From positions 1 through 47,883 of the forward strand of contig JAEMSV010000024.1 of assembly GCA_016462625.1 (NCBI GenBank): 47,883 bases of DNA, read 5' to 3'. Made by a program: the position numbers and the translations under genes. Of the stretch, positions 42,935-47,883 are shown piece by piece. The notes under the pieces were generated by a model, which ran no database searches, had not been told where the DNA came from, and saw only the letters and a program-made list of their open reading frames with translations. Positions within the stretch are counted from its first letter, which is position 1, and each line of letters starts with the position of its first letter. Source of the stretch: Solirubrobacteraceae bacterium. Its GTDB lineage: Bacteria; Actinomycetota; Thermoleophilia; Solirubrobacterales; Solirubrobacteraceae.

Positions 42935-44385
42935 AGTGGCCCGTTCTTCGCCAGAGCGACGTCGCGGGGCGAATTGGCGAAGCCGTCGAGCACGTGCGAG
43001 ATCCGCTCGCGGGTCGCCGACGGGGCGATGACCTCGTCGACGTGGCCGTCGCGCGCGGCGACGTCCGCGCCGAGCTGCTCGGACTCGTAGCGCGCCGCCA
43101 GCGTGGCGCGCGCCGCGTCGGGATCGTCGGCCGCGGCGATCTCCCGGCGGTTCGTGATGCCGACCGCCTGGGGCGCGCCCATGACGCCGAGGGTCGCCTG
43201 AGGCCAGGCGAAATACGCATCGGCGCCGAGCGCCTTCGAGTTCATCGCGATGAGGGCGCCGCCGAAGGCCTTGCGCAGCACGATCGTCACGGTCGGCACG
43301 CTCGCGGCGGAGAACGCGTGCACGAGCTTCGCGCCGTGGCGGATCACGCCGCCGCGCTCCTGGTTCGTGCCGGGCAGGAACCCGGGCGTGTCGACGAGCA
43401 CGACGAGCGGGACGCCGAAGCGGTCGCAGGTCTGCACGAAGCGGGCGGCCTTCTGCGAGGCGTTCGCGTCGAGCACGCCGCCGATGTGCTTCGGCTGGTT
43501 CGCGACGATGCCGACCGCGTGGCCGTCGACCCGCGCGAAGGCGACGACGACGTTGCGCGCCCAGCCCTCGTGGACCTCGAGGTACTCGCCCTCGTCCACC
43601 AGGTCGCGGATGACGTGGCGGACGTCGTAGACCTTGCGGCCCGACTCGGGCACGGCGCGGTCCGGGCGCTCGCTCGGCGAGGGAGCCGACACCGCCCGCG
43701 CCGGGCGCGCGCCGGCGTGCGGCGGAAGGTAGGAGAGGAGATCGCGGGCGAGCAGTGCGCCGTCGACCTCGGTCTCGACGACGAAGTGCGCGACACCCGA
43801 CTCACGGCCGTGCACCCGCGGTCCGCCCAGGCCGGCGAAATCGACGTCCTCGCCCATGACCTCACGGACGACGCCGGGGCCCGTGAGGAACATGCTCGCG
43901 CGCTCGGTCATGATCACGAAGTCCGTGAGCGCGGGGGCGTATGAGCCGCCGCCGGCCGCCGCGCCGCACACGACGCTGATCTGCGGGACGCGGCCTGACA
44001 GCGCGACGTGCTGGGCGAAGATCCGCCCGTAGCCGTCGAGCGCGTCGACGCCCTCCTGCAACCGTGCGCCGGCCGACTCGACGAAGCCCACGACGGGGAC
44101 CCCGGCGCGGGCGGCATGCTGCAGCGCGTGGACGATCCCGTCGGCGTGGGCGACGCCCAGCGACCCGCCCAGGAACGCGGCGTCCTCGGCGAAGCACGTC
44201 ACCGCGCGGCCGTTGACCTTGCCACTGCCGATGACGACACCGTCGCCGTCGATCGCCCGCTCGCCGATCCGCGAGGAGCGCACGCCGCCGCGGACCCGCT
44301 GGCTGCTGCCCGGATCGAACAGCGCCTGCATGCGCTGCGTGGCGTCGAGCCGGTCTTCGGTTCTGTCGACGAGGGCGAGGGTCAT
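42931..44385 (-). CDS. Acyl-CoA/acetyl-CoA carboxylase carboxyltransferase subunit (AccD type)
   Basis: A 484-residue biotin-dependent carboxyltransferase with both N and C crotonase-like halves, as in AccD/PccB beta subunits. Oxyanion motifs: N-half GARLQEGVDALDGYG and GAAAGGGSYAPALTDF; C-half DTPGFLPGTNQERGGVIRHG and RKAFGGALIAM. It moves the carboxyl from biotin to acetyl-CoA (or a longer acyl-CoA), making malonyl-CoA for FabD. The biotin-carboxylase partner is not in the window. It is coupled to fabF and to maoC by 4-base overlaps. Confidence 0.88.
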   Translation of the reverse strand: MTLALVDRTEDRLDATQRMQALFDPGSSQRVRGGVRSSRIGERAIDGDGVVIGSGKVNGRAVTCFAEDAAFLGGSLGVAHADGIVHALQHAARAGVPVVGFVESAGARLQEGVDALDGYGRIFAQHVALSGRVPQISVVCGAAAGGGSYAPALTDFVIMTERASMFLTGPGVVREVMGEDVDFAGLGGPRVHGRESGVAHFVVETEVDGALLARDLLSYLPPHAGARPARAVSAPSPSERPDRAVPESGRKVYDVRHVIRDLVDEGEYLEVHEGWARNVVVAFARVDGHAVGIVANQPKHIGGVLDANASQKAARFVQTCDRFGVPLVVLVDTPGFLPGTNQERGGVIRHGAKLVHAFSAASVPTVTIVLRKAFGGALIAMNSKALGADAYFAWPQATLGVMGAPQAVGITNRREIAAADDPDAARATLAARYESEQLGADVAARDGHVDEVIAPSATRERISHVLDGFANSPRDVALAKNGPL

Positions 44386-45569
44386 GACGTCAGGACCAGC
44401 ACCGCGTTGTGGCCGCCGAAGCCGAACGAGTTCGAGATCCCGACTGCAGCGCGGTCGCCGTCAACGGTCAGCGGCCGCGCTGCACCCGGGACGTAGTCGA
44501 GGTCGAGCCCCTCGTCGCGCTCTTCCCAGTTCAGCGTGGGCGGGGCGACGCGCTCGCGCAGCGCCAGCACCGTCGCGACGGCCTCCACCGCGCCGGCGGC
44601 GCCGAGCAGGTGGCCGATCGAGGACTTCAGCGAGGAGACCGGGATCTTCGTGGCGTGGTCACCCAGCGCGGACTTGATCGCGTTCGTCTCGGCCGCGTCG
44701 TTGAGCGGAGTCGAGGTGCCGTGCGCGTTGACGTAGTCGACGCCCTCCGGCGAGATCCCCGCGTCGAGCAGCGCCGCCCCGATGGCCTGCGCCGCGCCCG
44801 CGCCGTCCTCACGGGGCGAGGTCAGGTGGAACGCGTCGGAGGTCGCGCCGTAGCCGGCGAGCACACCGAGGATCGTTGCGCCGCGCGCCTCGGCGTGGGC
44901 GCGGTCCTCGAGCACGAGCGCGCCGGCGCCCTCGCCCATGACGAAGCCGTTGCGGCGCGCGTCGAACGGCCGCGACTCACCGGTCGGCGACGTCGCCTCG
45001 AGCGCAGCGAACGCCGCCCGCGTCAACGGTGTGAGCGCCGCCTCGGCGCCGCCGGTCACGACCACGTCGGCGTCACCGCAGCGGATCGTCCGTGCCGCGG
45101 CACCGATCGCGTGGGAGCCCGCAGCGCACGCGCTGACCACGCCGAAGACGGGGCCGCGCAGGTCGTGGCGCATCGCGATCGCGGCGGGCGCGGCGTTGCT
45201 CATCATCAGCGGCACGGAGAGCGGCGGGACCCGGCCGGGGCCCTGCTCGCCGAGCGTCGTGTGCGACGACTCGATCGTCCCGATGCCGCCGATGCCGGTC
45301 CCGACGATGCAGCCCATGCGCGTGCCGTCGATCCCCTCGAGGTTCGCCTGGGCGATCGCCTCCTCGGCGGCGCCGACGGCAAGCTGCGTGAACCGGTCGG
45401 CGCGACGCGCCTGCTTGGCCGTCATCACCTCAGTCACGTCGAAGTCCGCGCAGGCGCCTTCGCCGCCGCGGATCCCCGACGTGCCCGCGACCCACTCGCG
45501 GTGAAGCGTCTCGGCACCCACGCCCAGGGGCGTGACCGCGCCGACTCCGGTGATGACGACGTCCTGCAT
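44382..45569 (-). CDS. fabF: 3-oxoacyl-ACP synthase II (FabF)
   Basis: A 395-residue condensing enzyme that elongates acyl-ACP with malonyl-ACP. The catalytic Cys-His-His triad is C148 (SACAAG), H283 (NAHGTSTP) and H320 (SSIGHLLGAAG). The length is slightly short of the usual 410. It lies 2 bases downstream of the acpP stop and overlaps accD by 4 bases. Confidence 0.95.
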   Translation of the reverse strand: MQDVVITGVGAVTPLGVGAETLHREWVAGTSGIRGGEGACADFDVTEVMTAKQARRADRFTQLAVGAAEEAIAQANLEGIDGTRMGCIVGTGIGGIGTIESSHTTLGEQGPGRVPPLSVPLMMSNAAPAAIAMRHDLRGPVFGVVSACAAGSHAIGAAARTIRCGDADVVVTGGAEAALTPLTRAAFAALEATSPTGESRPFDARRNGFVMGEGAGALVLEDRAHAEARGATILGVLAGYGATSDAFHLTSPREDGAGAAQAIGAALLDAGISPEGVDYVNAHGTSTPLNDAAETNAIKSALGDHATKIPVSSLKSSIGHLLGAAGAVEAVATVLALRERVAPPTLNWEERDEGLDLDYVPGAARPLTVDGDRAAVGISNSFGFGGHNAVLVLTS

Positions 45570-45571
45570 TG

Positions 45572-45817
45572 CTACGCAGCCACCCGCGCCGTGATGAGGT
45601 CGACGATGTCGCCGGCCGTCTTGACGTCCTTCATGTCCTTGCCCTCGAGCCGGACACCCAGGTCCTCGTCGATGATCTGCGCGAACTCCGCGAGATCGAG
45701 CGAGTCGACGTCGAGGTCCTCGAGCGTGGCGTCGCGCGTGACCTCGGCCTCGGTGCCGAGGGCGGTGATGGCCTCGAAGACCTTCTGCTCGACGGCGGTG
45801 GTGTCAACAGTGCTCAT
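45572..45817 (-). CDS. acpP: Acyl carrier protein
   Basis: An 81-residue acidic helical carrier. S39 in DVDSLDLAE takes the phosphopantetheine arm. AAGGAA lies about 10 bases before the ATG. It lies between fabH and fabF, as in the actinobacterial fabD-fabH-acpP-fabF order. Confidence 0.95.
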   Translation of the reverse strand: MSTVDTTAVEQKVFEAITALGTEAEVTRDATLEDLDVDSLDLAEFAQIIDEDLGVRLEGKDMKDVKTAGDIVDLITARVAA

Positions 45818-45857
45818 GGTGTCTGGTTCCTTTCGTTGCTCAGTTCTCGGAGGTGCG

Positions 45858-46853
45858 TCACCAGGTCAGGACGCCGGCGCCCCACGTGAAGCCGGAGCCG
45901 ACGGCGCCCAGCAGCACGCGCGTGCCCGGCAGCAGCCGGCCGGCGTCGCGCGCGGCGTTCAGGGCGAGCGGCAGGCTCGCGGCGGAGGTGTTCCCGCCGT
46001 GAGCGATCGCGTCGACGACCCGGTCGGGGCCGATCTCCAGCCGCTCGGCGATCCCGTTGAGGATCCGGCGGTTGGCCTGGTGGTAGACGAAGAGGTCGAT
46101 GTCGTCGAGGGTCAGCCCGTTGGCCAGGACCGCCTCGCGCGTCGTCTCGGTGAGGTTGTTGATCGCGCCCAGGAAGGTCGCGTGGCCGTCCATCTCGATC
46201 GGGCCGTGCGTCCCCGGGATCCCGACGATGTGGCCCTGGTCGCCGTCGCTGCGCACGCGGACGGCGCCGATGCCCGGCCCGTCCTCGGATGCCGCGAGGA
46301 CGATCGCGCCCGCGCCGTCGCCGAACAGGGCGGCGGTGACCTTGTCGTGGTGGTTCAGGTACCGGCTGAGCCCGTCGGCGCCAATCAGCAGGATCTTCTG
46401 GGCGCGGCCGGTCTCGATCATCGCGGCGGCCATCGGAAGCGCGGCCACGAACCCTGCGCACGCCGCGCCGACGTCGCAGCCACCCGCGCTCGTCGCGCCG
46501 ATCGCAGCCGCGACCTGCGGCCCGAGGTTCGGAAGGAGGTTGTCGCCCTGCGTGGTTGCGCAGAGCACGAGGTCGAGCTCGCCCGCGTCGACGCCGGCGT
46601 CGGCGAGGGCCGCGCGTGCCGCCTCACTCGCGAGCGCCGTCATCGTCTCGCCCGGCTGCAGGTGGCGCCGGGTCTCGATCCCCGTCCGCCGCTCGATCCA
46701 GCCCGGCTCGACGCCGATCCGCTCGGCGATCTCGGCGCTGGTGACGACGGTGGGCGGGACAGCCGCACCGAGTCCCAGCACCGCCGCGCGCACAGCAGGG
46801 AGAGCTTCAGTCGCAACGACGGTGCCGGACTCAGTGCTAGGCAACGACTGCAT
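45858..46853 (-). CDS. fabH: 3-oxoacyl-ACP synthase III (FabH)
   Basis: A 331-residue enzyme that starts chain synthesis by condensing an acyl-CoA with malonyl-ACP. The Cys-His-Asn triad is C132 (GAACAGF), H258 (YHQANRRI) and N288 (HGGNTSA). The N-terminus has about 20 extra residues before VRAAVLGLG; the ATG at 46853 overlaps the fabD end by 17 bases, and a start further in is possible. Confidence 0.94.
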   Translation of the reverse strand: MQSLPSTESGTVVATEALPAVRAAVLGLGAAVPPTVVTSAEIAERIGVEPGWIERRTGIETRRHLQPGETMTALASEAARAALADAGVDAGELDLVLCATTQGDNLLPNLGPQVAAAIGATSAGGCDVGAACAGFVAALPMAAAMIETGRAQKILLIGADGLSRYLNHHDKVTAALFGDGAGAIVLAASEDGPGIGAVRVRSDGDQGHIVGIPGTHGPIEMDGHATFLGAINNLTETTREAVLANGLTLDDIDLFVYHQANRRILNGIAERLEIGPDRVVDAIAHGGNTSAASLPLALNAARDAGRLLPGTRVLLGAVGSGFTWGAGVLTW

Positions 46854-47694
46854 CGCCCACCTCCACGACCTGCGCATGCGGAAGCGTCCGGCGGACGAGC
46901 CCAGACAGCACGTCCCCCGGTCCGACATCCATGAACTGCCGCGCGCCTCGAACGTCGAGGATGTCCAGAACCTCGCGCCAGCGCACCGGTGAGGTGACAG
47001 CGAGCGGCAGTTGCGCACGCACGTCGTGGAAGGGTCGGGCCGTGGCGTTGCACAGGACCGGCGCGCTCGGCGCATGCACGGTCACGTCGGCCAGCGTGCC
47101 GCGCAGCTCACGGGCGGCGCGACGCATCAGCGGGGAATGGAACGCGCCGGCGACGTCGAGGCGCCGGGCCTTGATCCCGCGATCGGCCGCAGTGGGCCGG
47201 ACGGTCTCGATCGCGCGCTCGCTGCCGGAGAGCACGACCTGGCCGGGACCGTTGTCGTTCGCGACGACAGTGCCGGTGTCGGCGGCGAGCTGCTGGGCGT
47301 CCTCGATGTCGGCGCGGACGACGATCATGCCGCCGGCCTTCGCCTCGGACATCAGGCGCCCGCGCTCGACCACGATGTGCAGCGCGTCCTCGTAGGTCAG
47401 GACACCAGCCGCGGCCAGCGCGCTGATCTCACCGAGCGAGTGCCCGGCGAAGGCGACGATCCCGAGATCCCGGCCACCATGCGCGAGCGATTCCCACCGC
47501 GCGAGGCTGGCGAGGAAGATCGACGGCTGCGCGAAGCGGGTGTCCTCACCCGAGCGCGGGAACGGATCCTCGCCGACCAGGTCGACGCAGCGGTCCAGCA
47601 GCTCCGGGAGCACACCGGCGACGAAATCGCGGGCGTCCGGGTCGTGGCTCCCCTGCCCCGGAAAGAGTACGGCTGTATCTGTGGCCCCTGCCAT
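46837..47694 (-). CDS. fabD: Malonyl-CoA:ACP transacylase (FabD)
   Basis: A 285-residue enzyme that transfers malonyl from CoA to ACP. The motifs are LFPGQGS at about 10-16, nucleophile S86 in GHSLGE, the arginine in VVERGRLM, and the histidine in GAFHSPLM. It is the first gene of the FAS-II operon. The ATG at 47694 gives the usual N-terminus, and the frame continues upstream without similarity. A perfect palindrome lies 54 bases upstream. Confidence 0.93.
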   Translation of the reverse strand: MAGATDTAVLFPGQGSHDPDARDFVAGVLPELLDRCVDLVGEDPFPRSGEDTRFAQPSIFLASLARWESLAHGGRDLGIVAFAGHSLGEISALAAAGVLTYEDALHIVVERGRLMSEAKAGGMIVVRADIEDAQQLAADTGTVVANDNGPGQVVLSGSERAIETVRPTAADRGIKARRLDVAGAFHSPLMRRAARELRGTLADVTVHAPSAPVLCNATARPFHDVRAQLPLAVTSPVRWREVLDILDVRGARQFMDVGPGDVLSGLVRRTLPHAQVVEVGDAVVA

Positions 47695-47747
47695 GGACAA
47701 CACGGTTCCCGACGGACACGCGTGTATGTCACTTGACGGACCGTCCA

Positions 47748-47763
47748 CCCCCCACGTGGGGGG
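47748..47763. promoter_or_regulatory. 16-bp perfect palindrome upstream of the FAS-II operon
   Basis: CCCCCCACGTGGGGGG is a perfect palindrome with a CACGTG core. A further half-site GTGGGGGG is at 47778-47785, 22 bases on, in the same orientation as the right half. It lies between fabD and the end of the LuxR-type gene, and is probably an operator for the operon or a site of a global regulator. Confidence 0.55.
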
Positions 47764-47785
47764 AGGGTGGGCGACAAGTGGGGGG

Positions 47786-47883
47786 TCAGCCGGCGAGACC
47801 GAGCCGCTGGGCGCGCTGGACCGCCTCGGCCCGATTGCGGACGCCCAGCTTGCGGTACAGCGCGCTCGTGTGTTCCTTGATTG
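47786..47883 (-). CDS. LuxR-type HTH regulator, 3' end only
   Basis: The last 31 codons of a gene entering from the right edge. They read IKEHTSALYRKLGVRNRAEA and end in RLGLAG before TGA at 47786-47788. This is the second half of a LuxR/FixJ helix-turn-helix (recognition helix and dimer helix), so the product is a response regulator or other LuxR-family regulator. It is encoded directly upstream of fabD on the same strand, about 90 bases away, and could belong to the operon or control it. The rest is outside the window. Confidence 0.75.
   Translation of the reverse strand, partial: IKEHTSALYRKLGVRNRAEAVQRAQRLGLAG

Noticed and set aside
44409..46934. 841-codon open frame on the plus strand over fabF-acpP-fabH
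   Set aside because: It is antisense to three well-supported FAS-II genes and its translation is a run of Arg, Ala, Gly, Asp and Val without any family pattern. Long open antisense frames are expected at this GC content.

Overview
The window is about 48 kb of very GC-rich bacterial chromosome. Many genes start with GTG, most neighbours overlap by the 4-base ATGA/GTGA junction, and several starts carry a -10 box only 6-7 bases upstream, as expected of leaderless transcripts. Together with an InhA-like enoyl-ACP reductase inside a FAS-II operon, a fused VKOR/DsbA-type oxidative pair and many Tat or Sec secreted proteins with Lys-rich C-terminal modules, this points to a Gram-positive actinobacterium, probably of the Thermoleophilia/Solirubrobacterales type. 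That assignment is inference from gene style, not from a database match. No tRNA, rRNA, CRISPR array, insertion sequence or phage gene was seen, and no gap between genes exceeds about 200 bases.

Region 1 (1-6.9 kb) is metal handling: the end of a probable ECF T component, its ATPase CbiO, a Fur-family repressor, a secreted DUF4394 protein, then on the minus strand a three-gene set of DUF4331 secreted protein, TPR protein and RcnA/NicO-type nickel/cobalt permease with a His-rich loop. A strong hairpin separates the DUF4331 gene from the other two.

Region 2 (6.9-19 kb) holds a nitrilase-family amidase, a secreted protein, aconitase (acnA), a cupin, then a sigma/anti-sigma pair (SigK/RskA type) bracketed by two secreted paralogs of exactly the same length (347 aa), followed by a VKOR-DsbA disulfide-forming pair and two secreted proteins.

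Region 3 (19-28 kb) has a tyrosine/lipid phosphatase, a FdhF/YdeP-type molybdopterin oxidoreductase, a TetR repressor divergent from a Tat-exported cholesterol-oxidase-like GMC oxidoreductase, and two tandem secreted alpha/beta hydrolases with matching promoters.

Region 4 (28-36 kb) is a molybdenum cofactor locus: fdhD, moaB/mog, moaD, moeA, mobA, moaC, moaA, moaE, interrupted by an acetyltransferase, a lysophospholipase-like hydrolase and a vapBC toxin-antitoxin pair. It would supply cofactor to, and activate, the oxidoreductase of region 3.

Region 5 (36-41.6 kb) has an MBL-fold hydrolase, a Tat-exported FAD oxidase that lacks the usual FAD-linking histidine, two TetR regulators and one chemoreceptor. 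Region 6 (41.6-47.7 kb) is a FAS-II operon on the minus strand, fabD-fabH-acpP-fabF-accD-maoC-fabI-tetR, preceded by a conspicuous G-box-like palindrome and the 3' end of a LuxR-type regulator cut by the window edge.
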